Shown here in pieces: positions 51,589 through 60,065 of a DNA stretch of 64,000 bases. The notes under the pieces are model-generated. The model had not been told where the DNA came from and searched no databases. It saw only the letters and a list, made by a program, of their open reading frames with translations. Numbering within the stretch: the first letter of the stretch is position 1; every line of letters starts with the position of its first letter. Origin of the DNA: an uncultured Lachnospiraceae bacterium. Lineage in GTDB: Bacteria; Bacillota; Clostridia; Lachnospirales; Lachnospiraceae. The DNA is taken from assembly GCA_947643615.1 (NCBI GenBank), contig CANRWO010000008.1:30178-94177 (forward strand), read 5' to 3'. Position numbers and translations under genes: made by a program.

Positions 51589-51741
51589 ATGGAAGAAAAG
51601 GTTTATAAGATCATGAAAGGTGCGGGGGCAGCCAATATTGCCCTGGGGGTCATTTCTTTAATAGTGGGGGTCGTATCCGGAATTTTGATGATTGTCACCG
51701 GAGCCAAGCTGATTGCCGGAAAATCCAAAATCTTATTTTAA
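51589..51741 (+). CDS. Small membrane protein (50 aa)
   Basis: I chose ATG 51589 (GAAGGGAG upstream). The product has a short charged start (MEEKVYKIMKG) and then a 35-residue hydrophobic stretch that may be two short helices (ANIALGVISLIVGVVSGILM and TGAKLIAG). It follows pyrE by 50 bases and precedes another small membrane protein. Families with this look are common in Lachnospiraceae but uncharacterised. Function unknown. Confidence 0.6.
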   Translation: MEEKVYKIMKGAGAANIALGVISLIVGVVSGILMIVTGAKLIAGKSKILF

Positions 51742-51812
51742 TATAAGGAGTTAAGACGGGCATTTCTTAAGGGGAGTCACAGACTTCTATGGGGAGTGCC
51801 CTTTAGAATTTT

Positions 51813-52127
51813 ATGAGAAAGAATTTTATTTTTACGAATAAAAAGCATTCTAACCGTGCCATAATGGCAACCATCCTGGGAATTATCAGCCTGGTATCGC
51901 TGGGTATCGTACTGTTCCTGGCATACAGGAGCGCAGGCGAGGCGGAAGTGGGATTTGGCTTCACAGGCCTTTTTGCCACTGTTTTTTCCCTGGTCGGCCT
52001 TGGGTTGGGGGTTGTGACCCTCCGGGATAAGAGTTATTACCGGCTGTTCCCTGTCCTGGGGACATTGCTGAACCTGGCTGCTTTGGGCGGGGTCAGCCTG
52101 ATCCTGTATCTGGGGGCAAACCTGTGA
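51813..52127 (+). CDS. DUF6142-like small membrane protein
   Basis: A 104-residue protein with three or four membrane helices. The N terminus (KKHSNRAIMATILGIISLVSL) and the GFGFTGLFATVFSLVGLGLGV segment look like the DUF6142 group I recall from Lachnospiraceae. There is no strong ribosome binding site before ATG 51813 (a G-rich stretch at 51789 is far). Function unknown. It is followed 70 bases later by the aminopeptidase gene. Confidence 0.75.
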   Translation: MRKNFIFTNKKHSNRAIMATILGIISLVSLGIVLFLAYRSAGEAEVGFGFTGLFATVFSLVGLGLGVVTLRDKSYYRLFPVLGTLLNLAALGGVSLILYLGANL

Positions 52128-52197
52128 CGGCAACGGAGGCCCCGGCAGGGGCAGGCCTTTTGGCAGAAAGTAAATAAATGATAGGAGTATAGGGACA

Positions 52198-54273
52198 ATG
52201 AATGAGACGGAAGTATACAGAGAGAGGTACGGATTGGCCATAGACAGAATCCGGGAGATCGCCGGGGAACATTTTGGGGTTCCCTCAATGGAAGCCTATT
52301 TTTCCGCAGTGGCAGAGTTTGTGCTGCTGATCGATGAGAACAGGGCGTTCCTGGAGGGAGGCGGATTCCATGAGGCGTCCATGGAACAGCTGAAAGCCAG
52401 GAACCGGGCGCTATACGAGGATATCCTGCCGGAAAATTATGCGTCCAGTTATGGGAACCCTGTCTATGCGGTATCGCGGCTGGGGGAGGAACTGGGGGCG
52501 GAATTGTCTTTTCTCTATACAGAGCTTCGCAGCATGATCGGTTTCTGCTATGAAGGCAAGCTGGAGGAACTGGTGATCCGTATGGAGCTTTTTTCGGAAG
52601 TTTATGCGGCAGTGGCTTATGAGTGGCAGGAGAGCCAAAAGCTTCCCTCAAGGGAGGACATCCGGCAGATCCTTTATTGGTTTGTCAGCGACTATGCCGA
52701 TGTGGCGGCGGAGAGAAGGATCCGGGAGCAGGTGTGTCCCGAGGACTGCTTTGCGGCGGACATTGTCTGCGGAAGTGATCTCAGCGACCTGCGTTATCTC
52801 TATGCTTATGGCGAATATGTCAGTGACAGTGTGCTGGAAATGGCGGAATTTTTAAACAGCTTGCCGCAGGAGACTATCGCTTCAATGGCCGATACTTATA
52901 CCGAGGGATACCGGATAGGGTTCGAGGTGACGAATAAAGATCTGTCCAAGAAAAAGACCGTGGCGCTGTACTATCAGATCGGCTTTGAACGGATGATGAA
53001 ACGGGCCATAGGGAACTTTGAAAAGATGGGCCTTAAGCCTGTAGCCTTCCGCAACGCGGCCAGCGTGCTGGATCATCCTGCCATAAATCCCAATGGCTTT
53101 TACGGGGCCCTGCCCAACAGGCAGTACCAATATGACCATAAGGATGACAGGGCGTTGTTTTTAGATAAGAATTATGTGAACCGAAGGCTGGAGGTGACCC
53201 GCACCGCTTATGAGGCGTATAAAGAGCAGGCAGGGGGATATGCAGGGCCTGCGGTAGTAGAGACCTTTGGGGAGCAGCCCTTTTCGCCTGTGGCAAAGAA
53301 GGAAGCCTTGAAACTCAGTGAGGAACAAAACAGGCTATGGGTGGAATACCGTACCCGGGCCGGCGAGATCCAGAGGCAATATATTTTGGAGGAGGAGCGC
53401 AGCTTTACCATCATTGCCTTCCCCGTCCCCGAAATAGGGCCGGTCTTCCGGGAATTGTTCAAGGAGACCATACGCATCAACACTTTGGACTATATGGTTT
53501 ACCGAAAGGTACAGCAGGATATCATAGATGTGCTGGACACTGCCGATCACTGTGAGATCAGGGGAGGAAACGGCAACCGCACAGACCTGAGCGTCAATTT
53601 ATACAAGCTTAAGGACCCCGGGAAAGAGACCATATTCGAAAACTGTGTGGCGGATGTGAATATCCCGGTGGGTGAAGTGTTTACTTCGCCGGTACTGAAG
53701 GGGACAAACGGAATGCTCCATGTCACCCGCGTATACCTCCAGGGATTGGAGTTCCGTGACCTCGCCATCACGTTTGAAGACGGCATGATCAAAGACTACA
53801 CCTGCGGCAATTTCCCCTCGGAGGAGGAGAACAGGGCATTTGTAAGCGAGAATATATTGTACCGGCATCCCACCCTGCCCCTGGGTGAGTTTGCCATCGG
53901 CACCAATACCACGGCTTATGCGGCGGCCAGGCGGCTGGGGGTGGAAGATAAGCTGCCTATCCTGATCGCAGAGAAAATGGGGCCCCATTTCGCGGTTGGG
54001 GACACCTGCTATTCCCATGCGGAAGAGATCGCTGTCCACAACCCTGACGGGAAGGAGATTGTGGCCAGGGATAACGAAGTTTCGATATTAAGGGACAAAA
54101 CCCCTTCGGAGGCATATTTTAACTGCCATACGGATATCACGATCCCTTATGATGAGCTGGAGGAGTTGGCTGCCGTGAGGGCGGACGGAACCAGGATTCC
54201 CATTATCCGGGAAGGAAGGTTTGTGCTCCCGGGCTGTGAGATCCTGAATGAGGCGTTAGCGCACAGAGTATAA
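52198..54273 (+). CDS. M29-type metallo-aminopeptidase with long N-terminal extension
   Basis: A 691-residue cytoplasmic protein. The C-terminal about 370 residues match M29 aminopeptidases: NIPVGEVFTSPVLKGTNGMLH, the following IT-FEDGMI segment, HPTLPLGEFAIGTN and AEKMGPHFAVGDTC with SHAEE, which carry the expected metal-binding Glu and His residues. The first about 300 residues are helical, contain AVYEWQESQ-like charged stretches, and are not part of the canonical enzyme of about 400 residues. It probably trims peptides, which would fit the opp importer far upstream. ATG 52198 follows ATAGGAG. Confidence 0.88.
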   Translation: MNETEVYRERYGLAIDRIREIAGEHFGVPSMEAYFSAVAEFVLLIDENRAFLEGGGFHEASMEQLKARNRALYEDILPENYASSYGNPVYAVSRLGEELGAELSFLYTELRSMIGFCYEGKLEELVIRMELFSEVYAAVAYEWQESQKLPSREDIRQILYWFVSDYADVAAERRIREQVCPEDCFAADIVCGSDLSDLRYLYAYGEYVSDSVLEMAEFLNSLPQETIASMADTYTEGYRIGFEVTNKDLSKKKTVALYYQIGFERMMKRAIGNFEKMGLKPVAFRNAASVLDHPAINPNGFYGALPNRQYQYDHKDDRALFLDKNYVNRRLEVTRTAYEAYKEQAGGYAGPAVVETFGEQPFSPVAKKEALKLSEEQNRLWVEYRTRAGEIQRQYILEEERSFTIIAFPVPEIGPVFRELFKETIRINTLDYMVYRKVQQDIIDVLDTADHCEIRGGNGNRTDLSVNLYKLKDPGKETIFENCVADVNIPVGEVFTSPVLKGTNGMLHVTRVYLQGLEFRDLAITFEDGMIKDYTCGNFPSEEENRAFVSENILYRHPTLPLGEFAIGTNTTAYAAARRLGVEDKLPILIAEKMGPHFAVGDTCYSHAEEIAVHNPDGKEIVARDNEVSILRDKTPSEAYFNCHTDITIPYDELEELAAVRADGTRIPIIREGRFVLPGCEILNEALAHRV

Positions 54274-54335
54274 ATCATGCCATGGCTGAATTGTTATAAA
54301 ATTTAAGAAATTAAGATATGAATGAAAAGAAATTG

Positions 54336-54364
54336 TTGCATACAACGGCTAATTTTAGTAAACT
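54336..54364 (+). promoter_or_regulatory. Sigma-A-type promoter for the pur operon
   Basis: TTGCAT (54336-54341), 17 bases, TAAACT (54359-54364), about 35 bases before purE. No purine riboswitch fold was seen in the short leader. Confidence 0.55.
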
Positions 54365-54398
54365 AAAAAGTAGTGAGGATTATCATAAGGAGGATAAC

Positions 54399-54917
54399 AT
54401 GGCTAGTGTAGGTATTGTAATGGGCAGCGATTCCGATATGCCTGTCATGGCAAAGGCGGCAGATATTCTGGAGGAGCTTGGGATTTCCTATGAGATGGCT
54501 ATCATCAGCGCCCACAGAGAACCGGATGTTTTTTTCGAGTATGCGAAGGGTGCGGAAGAAAAGGGTTTTAAGGTCATTATTGCCGGAGCGGGCATGGCGG
54601 CGCATCTGCCCGGTATGTGTGCGGCAATCTTCCCCATGCCTGTTATCGGCATACCAATGCACACCACCTCCCTGGGAGGACGGGATTCCCTGTACTCTAT
54701 CGTGCAGATGCCTTCGGGTATCCCGGTGGCTACCGTGGCCATAAACGGCGGCGCCAATGCGGGACTTCTGGCGGCAAAGATCCTGGCTGTTTCCGACAGC
54801 GCACTGTTGGAGAAGCTGAAAGAATACAGTGCGAAGCTGAAAGGACAGGTAGCGGCAAAGGATGCCAGGCTGCAGGACCAGGGATATAAAGCATATCTTG
54901 AAAATATGAAAAAATAA
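54399..54917 (+). CDS. purE: N5-carboxyaminoimidazole ribonucleotide mutase
   Basis: PurE rearranges N5-CAIR to CAIR in purine synthesis. ATG 54399 follows AAGGAGG, giving 172 residues (class I family length). GIVMGSDSDMPVM at the N terminus, ISAHREPD with the catalytic His, then GAGMAAHLPGM and PVIGIP and the C-terminal AINGGANAGLLAAKIL are intact. It begins a pur cluster; purK is not adjacent. Confidence 0.96.
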   Translation: MASVGIVMGSDSDMPVMAKAADILEELGISYEMAIISAHREPDVFFEYAKGAEEKGFKVIIAGAGMAAHLPGMCAAIFPMPVIGIPMHTTSLGGRDSLYSIVQMPSGIPVATVAINGGANAGLLAAKILAVSDSALLEKLKEYSAKLKGQVAAKDARLQDQGYKAYLENMKK

Positions 54918-54966
54918 CGGTACGGCGTACAATATTGTAGCGGATAAAACAGAAACGAGGACAACG

Positions 54967-55992
54967 ATGGATTACAAAAAAGCTGGAGTGGATATTGAAG
55001 CGGGATATCAGTCGGTGGAGCTGATGAAGGAGTATGTGAAAGGGACTATGCGCCCTGAGGTGATCGGCGGCCTGGGCGGTTTTTCCGGCGCCTTTTCCAT
55101 GGAGGCGGTGAAAGGCATGGAGAAGCCTGTGCTGCTGTCCGGGACCGATGGTGTGGGTACGAAGATCAAGCTGGCCTTCCTGCTGGACCGGCATGATACG
55201 GTTGGCATAGACTGTGTGGCAATGTGTGTCAATGATGTGGCCTGTGCAGGCGGGGAGCCTTTGTTTTTCCTGGATTATATTGCCTGCGGCAAGAACTATC
55301 CCGAGAAGATAGCAGCCATAGTAAAGGGCGTTGCGGAAGGGTGCAAGCAGGCAGGCGCAGCCCTGGTAGGCGGTGAGACCGCAGAACATCCCGGACTGAT
55401 GCCGGAGGAGGAGTACGACCTTGCCGGGTTTACCGTTGGTGTTGTGGACGAGAAGGATCTGATCACCGGGGAAAATATCAAAGAAGGGGATGCTCTCGTG
55501 GGCATAGCGTCTTCCGGCGTGCATTCCAACGGCTTTTCCCTCGTTCGAAAGGTGTTTGAGATGACCAGGGAGAGCCTGGACACCTATTATGATGAGCTGG
55601 GCGGGACTTTGGGGGAGACTCTGCTGACCCCTACCAGGATCTATGTGAAGGCAATGAAGGCTGTGAAGGACACAGGCGTCACGGTCAAAGGCTGCAGCCA
55701 TATTACCGGCGGCGGGTTCTATGAGAATATCCCCAGGATGCTGCCGGAGGGAATCGCTGCAAGGATAGAGAAAGACAGTTACCAGGTTCCCGCTATCTTT
55801 AAGCTGCTTCAGAGCAGAGGAGGCATAGCGGAACAGATGATGTATAATACATATAACATGGGATTGGGCATGGTGCTTGCAGTGGATCCGGCGGATGCAC
55901 AGAAGACGGTGGATGCCCTCCGTGCGGCAGGTGAGACGGCTTATATTGTAGGCCGCTGCGAAGCAGGGGAAAAGGGTGTGGTTTTATGTTAA
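54967..55992 (+). CDS. purM: Phosphoribosylformylglycinamidine cyclo-ligase
   Basis: PurM makes aminoimidazole ribonucleotide from FGAM using ATP. The 341-residue protein has the family start AGVDIEAGYQSVELMKEYVK, the FSGAF and LSGTDGVGTKIKLAF loops, CVNDVACAGGEPLFFLDY, VGGETAEHPG and HITGGGFYENIPRMLP. The 3' end overlaps purN by seven bases. GAGGACAACG lies before the ATG. Confidence 0.96.
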   Translation: MDYKKAGVDIEAGYQSVELMKEYVKGTMRPEVIGGLGGFSGAFSMEAVKGMEKPVLLSGTDGVGTKIKLAFLLDRHDTVGIDCVAMCVNDVACAGGEPLFFLDYIACGKNYPEKIAAIVKGVAEGCKQAGAALVGGETAEHPGLMPEEEYDLAGFTVGVVDEKDLITGENIKEGDALVGIASSGVHSNGFSLVRKVFEMTRESLDTYYDELGGTLGETLLTPTRIYVKAMKAVKDTGVTVKGCSHITGGGFYENIPRMLPEGIAARIEKDSYQVPAIFKLLQSRGGIAEQMMYNTYNMGLGMVLAVDPADAQKTVDALRAAGETAYIVGRCEAGEKGVVLC

Positions 55993-56615
55993 AGGTGGTA
56001 GTATGCGTATCCGGCGGCGGCACTAACCTGCAGGCTATCCTGGATGCCATTGGCAGCGGCAGGGTTACCAATACCGAAATTACCGCGGTGATCAGCAATA
56101 ATACCGGGGCGAAGGCTTTGGACCGGGCACGTGGGCATGGTATCCGGGGGATACCGATGAGTCCCAAGGCTTATGACAGCAGGGACGCGTTCAACCGTGC
56201 ATTTACGGAAGAAATGTGCAGGCTGGCCCCCGATCTTATCGTGTTGGCCGGATTTCTGGTAAAGATTCCGGAGGAGATGGTTAAAAGGTTCTCCAACCGG
56301 ATTATTAATATACATCCGGCTCTTATCCCTTCTTTCTGCGGAGTGGGATATTACGGGTTAAAGGTTCATGAGAAAGTCCTGGAAAGAGGCGTGAAGATTA
56401 CCGGCGCTACCGTCCATTTCGTCAATGAGGGAATGGATGAGGGCCCGATCATCTCCCAGAAAGCGGTAAACGTGGAGGAAGGCGATACGCCCGAAAGCCT
56501 GCAGCGCCGTGTGATGGAACAGGCAGAGTGGATCCTCCTTCCGGCAGCCATTGACGATATAGCCAATGGCCGGATCCGGGTGGCGGACGGCAAAGTGTGC
56601 AGGATTTCGGATTAG
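55986..56615 (+). CDS. purN: Phosphoribosylglycinamide formyltransferase
   Basis: PurN transfers a formyl group from 10-formyl-tetrahydrofolate to GAR. The 209-residue protein has VVCVSGGGTNLQAILDAI at the N terminus, INIHPALIPSFCG with the catalytic His and GATVHFVNEGMDEGPII with the catalytic Asp, so it is intact. It overlaps purM by seven bases and is followed by purD 37 bases later. Confidence 0.96.
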   Translation: MLKVVVCVSGGGTNLQAILDAIGSGRVTNTEITAVISNNTGAKALDRARGHGIRGIPMSPKAYDSRDAFNRAFTEEMCRLAPDLIVLAGFLVKIPEEMVKRFSNRIINIHPALIPSFCGVGYYGLKVHEKVLERGVKITGATVHFVNEGMDEGPIISQKAVNVEEGDTPESLQRRVMEQAEWILLPAAIDDIANGRIRVADGKVCRISD

Positions 56616-56652
56616 GCCGGGATACATCAGGAATGAAAGGTGAGGTATTGAC

Positions 56653-57930
56653 ATGAAGGTATTGATCGTAGGCGGCGGAGGCAGAGAGCACGCGATTGCA
56701 GTCAGCATGCGGAAAAGCAGCAGAGTGGAAAAGCTTTATTGCGTACCCGGAAACGCGGGAATCGCTCAGATTGCGGAATGCGAGCCTTCTATCGGGGTAA
56801 TGGACTTCGGCAGGATCATTGGCTATGCGAAAGAAAAGGCGGTAGACCTTGTGTTTGTGGCTCCCGATGACCCGTTGGCGGCGGGTTTGGTGGATGAGCT
56901 GGAGGCAGAGGGCATCCGTACCTTCGGGCCAAGGAAAAATGCGGCAATCCTGGAGGCCAGCAAGGCTTTTTCCAAGGACTTGATGAAGAAGTACGGCGTA
57001 CCTACCGCAGACTATGAGAACTTTGACGACCCGGAGAAAGCGCTTGCTTATCTGGAGACGGCCAGGATGCCCATTGTGTTAAAGTGCGACGGCCTTGCGT
57101 TGGGCAAGGGAGTCCTGATCTGCAATACCTTAGAGGAGGCAAAGGCAGGAGTAAAAGAAATAATGCAGGATAAGCACTTCGGCGCCGCCGGAAACCGTAT
57201 GGTCATCGAGGAGTTTATCACCGGGCCGGAAGTGTCGGTGCTGTCATTTGTGGATGGCAAGACGATAAAGACCATGACCTCCGCCCAGGACCATAAGAGG
57301 GCAAAGGACGGGGACCAGGGATTGAATACAGGTGGGATGGGTACCTTTTCCCCCAGCATTTTCTACACGGAAGAGGTGGACCGGTTCTGCAGGGAGCATA
57401 TCTACCAGAGGACCGTGGATGCCATGGCAGCCGAAGGCAGGGAGTTTAAGGGCGTGATCTTTTTCGGGTTGATGCTTACGCCCGACGGCCCCAGGGTGCT
57501 GGAATATAATGCGCGGTTCGGGGACCCGGAGACGCAGGTGGTGCTCTGCCGCATGAAAAACGATATCATGGATGTGATAGATGCGTGTATCGACGGCACA
57601 CTGGACCAGGTAGACCTGCAGTTCGAAGACAATGCTGCGGTATGTGTAGTGCTGGCATCCGACGGTTATCCGGAAGCGTATGAAAAGGGGTTTGAGATTA
57701 CAGGCCTTGAGAATTTTGACGGAAAGGACGATTATTATTGCTTCCATGCGGGAAGCAAATTCGATAAAGACGGCAGAGTGGTCACCAATGGCGGCCGTGT
57801 ATTGGGTGTGACAGCAAAAGGGGAGAATTTGAAGGAAGCCCGGGCTAAGGCATATGGGGCTGCGGAGTGGGTTTCCTTTGAAAATAAATATATGCGCCAC
57901 GATATCGGTAAAGCGATTGACGAAGCATAA
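56653..57930 (+). CDS. purD: Phosphoribosylamine-glycine ligase
   Basis: PurD joins phosphoribosylamine and glycine using ATP. The 425-residue ATP-grasp protein has the start KVLIVGGGGREHAIAVSM, VFVAPDDPLAAGLVDELE, FGPRKNAAILEASKAFSK, the ATP-grasp segment PIVLKCDGLALGKGVLIC, then AQDHKRAKDGDQGLNTGGMG and EYNARFGDPETQ. All are present. ATG 56653 follows AGGTGAGG. It ends the pur cluster. Confidence 0.96.
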   Translation: MKVLIVGGGGREHAIAVSMRKSSRVEKLYCVPGNAGIAQIAECEPSIGVMDFGRIIGYAKEKAVDLVFVAPDDPLAAGLVDELEAEGIRTFGPRKNAAILEASKAFSKDLMKKYGVPTADYENFDDPEKALAYLETARMPIVLKCDGLALGKGVLICNTLEEAKAGVKEIMQDKHFGAAGNRMVIEEFITGPEVSVLSFVDGKTIKTMTSAQDHKRAKDGDQGLNTGGMGTFSPSIFYTEEVDRFCREHIYQRTVDAMAAEGREFKGVIFFGLMLTPDGPRVLEYNARFGDPETQVVLCRMKNDIMDVIDACIDGTLDQVDLQFEDNAAVCVVLASDGYPEAYEKGFEITGLENFDGKDDYYCFHAGSKFDKDGRVVTNGGRVLGVTAKGENLKEARAKAYGAAEWVSFENKYMRHDIGKAIDEA

Positions 57931-57972
57931 AAAGGGCAGGTACTAAAAATTCATTATGGGAGATGATAGTAT

Positions 57973-58431
57973 ATGGAGGGTTTCGGCAGCTTGGAAAAAT
58001 ATCATGTGCCTCAGGTCTGTATAGGATGCGGGGGAGTAATGGTATTTAAAGGAGTAGGGGAATACCGGTGTGAGGACTGCGGTGCGGTGGACTATGACGA
58101 CTATGGGAAAGTGAGGATGTACATAGAAGACCATCCCGGGGCAAATGCAGCGCAGGTGGAAGAAAACACAGGCGTGTCACAGAAAATGATCAGGCAGCTT
58201 CTAAAGGACGGAAGGATAGAGGTAGCGGAAGGCTCCAAATCGTTCCTCCGCTGTGAAGTGTGCGGAAAGAGCATACGGTCGGGGCAATTCTGCCCTGAAT
58301 GTGAGGTGAAATTTCACCGCAGGATTGAAGAACAGCAACGCGCGATCAACCAGAAAAATGCCAAAGGTGTGGGTATGGGGCAGAAGGGTGATGAAGGGCA
58401 GCGCCGCTTTATGAGAAAAGGCGGTCTATGA
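57973..58431 (+). CDS. Double zinc-ribbon protein with central helical domain (YvyF-like)
   Basis: A 152-residue protein with two Cys-pair motifs: CIGCGG and CEDCGA near the N terminus, then a helical segment (AAQVEENTGVSQKMIRQLLKDG) like a winged helix and another zinc ribbon (CEVCGK then CPECEV). A basic Gln-rich tail follows. The order resembles the flagellar-region protein YvyF (TIGR03826 type), but there are no flagellar genes next to it here. GGGAG precedes the ATG. It overlaps the upstream end of the next frame slightly, so co-transcription is likely. Function is unknown. Confidence 0.78.
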   Translation: MEGFGSLEKYHVPQVCIGCGGVMVFKGVGEYRCEDCGAVDYDDYGKVRMYIEDHPGANAAQVEENTGVSQKMIRQLLKDGRIEVAEGSKSFLRCEVCGKSIRSGQFCPECEVKFHRRIEEQQRAINQKNAKGVGMGQKGDEGQRRFMRKGGL

Positions 58432-58487
58432 CGGAAGCTGCCCATAAGGCAGAATCCATAGAACCAAGGCAACAGAAAGGAAGACTT

Positions 58488-60053
58488 ATGAGAAGAACAA
58501 AAGAAATGCAATGGAGATGGTATCTCCTGGCAGGAGTAGTAACGGCAGGACTGGTACTGCTGCTATCTCTTTTTGCGGAGGGTTTTGCTATCATCAGCCA
58601 TGCGGAGAGTGCGGCAAAAGTAACGGCAGCCAGCGCGAATATCAGGAAAGAGCCGAATTCAACCAGCACTACCATCGGCAGTACGGAAAGGGACAAAGTG
58701 ATTTCCATCAAGAGCCAGGTACAGGGCAGCGACGGTTATACCTGGTATGAGGTGTATGTGGACTCCGAGACCCTGGGTTATATCCGTTCGGACCTGGTAC
58801 AGATCACCGACGGTACGACGCCCCCTGCCGGTACGGCGCCTACCATCACAACAACACAGCCAACCACGCCTACTCAGGCGCCTCCGACCCAGCAGCTGCC
58901 GGATGAGCCGTTGGTGGATGTGACGGCAGTGAATCCGGCCAGCGCTTCCGTAACCGGTGGGGAAACCGTGCGGATCCGCCAGAATGCTTCCACTACCAGC
59001 CGGATTGTCAATATAGTAAAGAGCGGCATGGCATTGACGATCACCGGAACGGCCTCCGACAAGGACGGGAAGACATGGTATCAGGTGACATTTCTTGCGG
59101 ACGGGGCGGAAGTGACAGGCTTTATCCGTTCCGATTATACTACGGTGAAACCGGAGGAGCTGACTCCCTATGTGGAGGAGCCGCCGGTAGAGGCCCCTCC
59201 GGCGGAAGAGCCTCCGGCAGTGGAGCCGGAACCGGTGGAGAATGACCCCTATGCTGCAATCATGCAGAACGGCAGCTGGGGATTGGTGGATTACGAGGGA
59301 AGGCACGGAGACCCGGAACAATTTTATGAGATCCAGCAGCTGTTCGACGGCGTAACGGTAAACGGGAATATGCTCAAAGAAAGCGAGAAGACCGTTAAGA
59401 CGCAGAAAATCATTATCATCCTGCTGGTGATCCTGCTGGTAGGCGCGGCAGTCGCTATCACACTGTTGATTTTCAAGGTGAAAGATATGGCTGACGCACA
59501 GTATTTTAACGAAGTGGAGAACGAGACTTTAAAGCACCGTGGAACCAGGCCCCAGGGAAGCGGTCAGAAAGTGATGCAGACGGTGGGAAGCGAAAGGCAG
59601 GGCGGCAGGGCAGCCGGGACACGCCCTTCGGGGGCGGCCCAGGGCCAGAGACCCCAGGGAAGCAGGCCTTCGGGGGCGGCCCAGGGCCAAAGGCCCCAGG
59701 GAAGCCGCCCTTCGGGAGAACCCCAGGGCCAGAGGCCCCAGGGAAGCCGCCCTTCGGGAGAACCCCAGGGCCAAAGGCCCCAGGGAAGCCGCCCTTCGGG
59801 AGAACCCCAGAGCCAGAGATCCCAGGGAAGCAGGCCCACAGGAGCCCAGAGCCAGCAGCATCCTTCAGCCCAGGGCGGGAAGCCTTCCGGGATGTCACAG
59901 ACCCAGCGCCCCGCATCACAGGGCCAGAGACCCCAGGGGAACAGGCCAGCCCAGAGCCAGCAGTCTCCGGGGTGGCAGTCTAAGAATTTTATGGCGGATG
60001 ATGACGAGTTTGAGTTTGAATTTCTGAATTATGACGGGGAAGACCAGAAATAA
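58488..60053 (+). CDS. Membrane protein with two SH3 domains and a Pro/Gly/Gln repeat tail
   Basis: ATG 58488 follows AAAGGAAG and gives 521 residues; the frame is open from 58428. The N terminus has a membrane helix (YLLAGVVTAGLVLLLSLF) that may be a signal anchor. Two SH3b domains follow (ASANIRKEPNSTS and VRIRQNASTTS with ITGTASDKDGKTWYQV), then a Pro-rich linker and a second helix (IIIILLVILLVGAAVAITLL). The tail, presumably cytoplasmic, is a tandem 14-residue repeat of RPSGEPQGQRPQGS, and the C terminus is acidic. Topology with the repeat inside is inferred. It resembles the SH3 gene at 9418 in its extracellular domains. Confidence 0.83.
   Translation: MRRTKEMQWRWYLLAGVVTAGLVLLLSLFAEGFAIISHAESAAKVTAASANIRKEPNSTSTTIGSTERDKVISIKSQVQGSDGYTWYEVYVDSETLGYIRSDLVQITDGTTPPAGTAPTITTTQPTTPTQAPPTQQLPDEPLVDVTAVNPASASVTGGETVRIRQNASTTSRIVNIVKSGMALTITGTASDKDGKTWYQVTFLADGAEVTGFIRSDYTTVKPEELTPYVEEPPVEAPPAEEPPAVEPEPVENDPYAAIMQNGSWGLVDYEGRHGDPEQFYEIQQLFDGVTVNGNMLKESEKTVKTQKIIIILLVILLVGAAVAITLLIFKVKDMADAQYFNEVENETLKHRGTRPQGSGQKVMQTVGSERQGGRAAGTRPSGAAQGQRPQGSRPSGAAQGQRPQGSRPSGEPQGQRPQGSRPSGEPQGQRPQGSRPSGEPQSQRSQGSRPTGAQSQQHPSAQGGKPSGMSQTQRPASQGQRPQGNRPAQSQQSPGWQSKNFMADDDEFEFEFLNYDGEDQK
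59622..59831 (+). repeat. 42-bp tandem repeat coding a 14-residue unit
   Basis: Five units begin at 59622, 59664, 59706, 59748 and 59790, each 42 bases, followed by a degenerate unit. Units 3 to 5 differ by few bases. The length is a multiple of three, so copy changes keep the frame. Confidence 0.85.
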
Positions 60054-60065
60054 GGAATACAGTGT

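Noticed and set aside
54274..54398. Purine riboswitch before purE
   Set aside because: Too short after the promoter; no conserved three-way junction elements.
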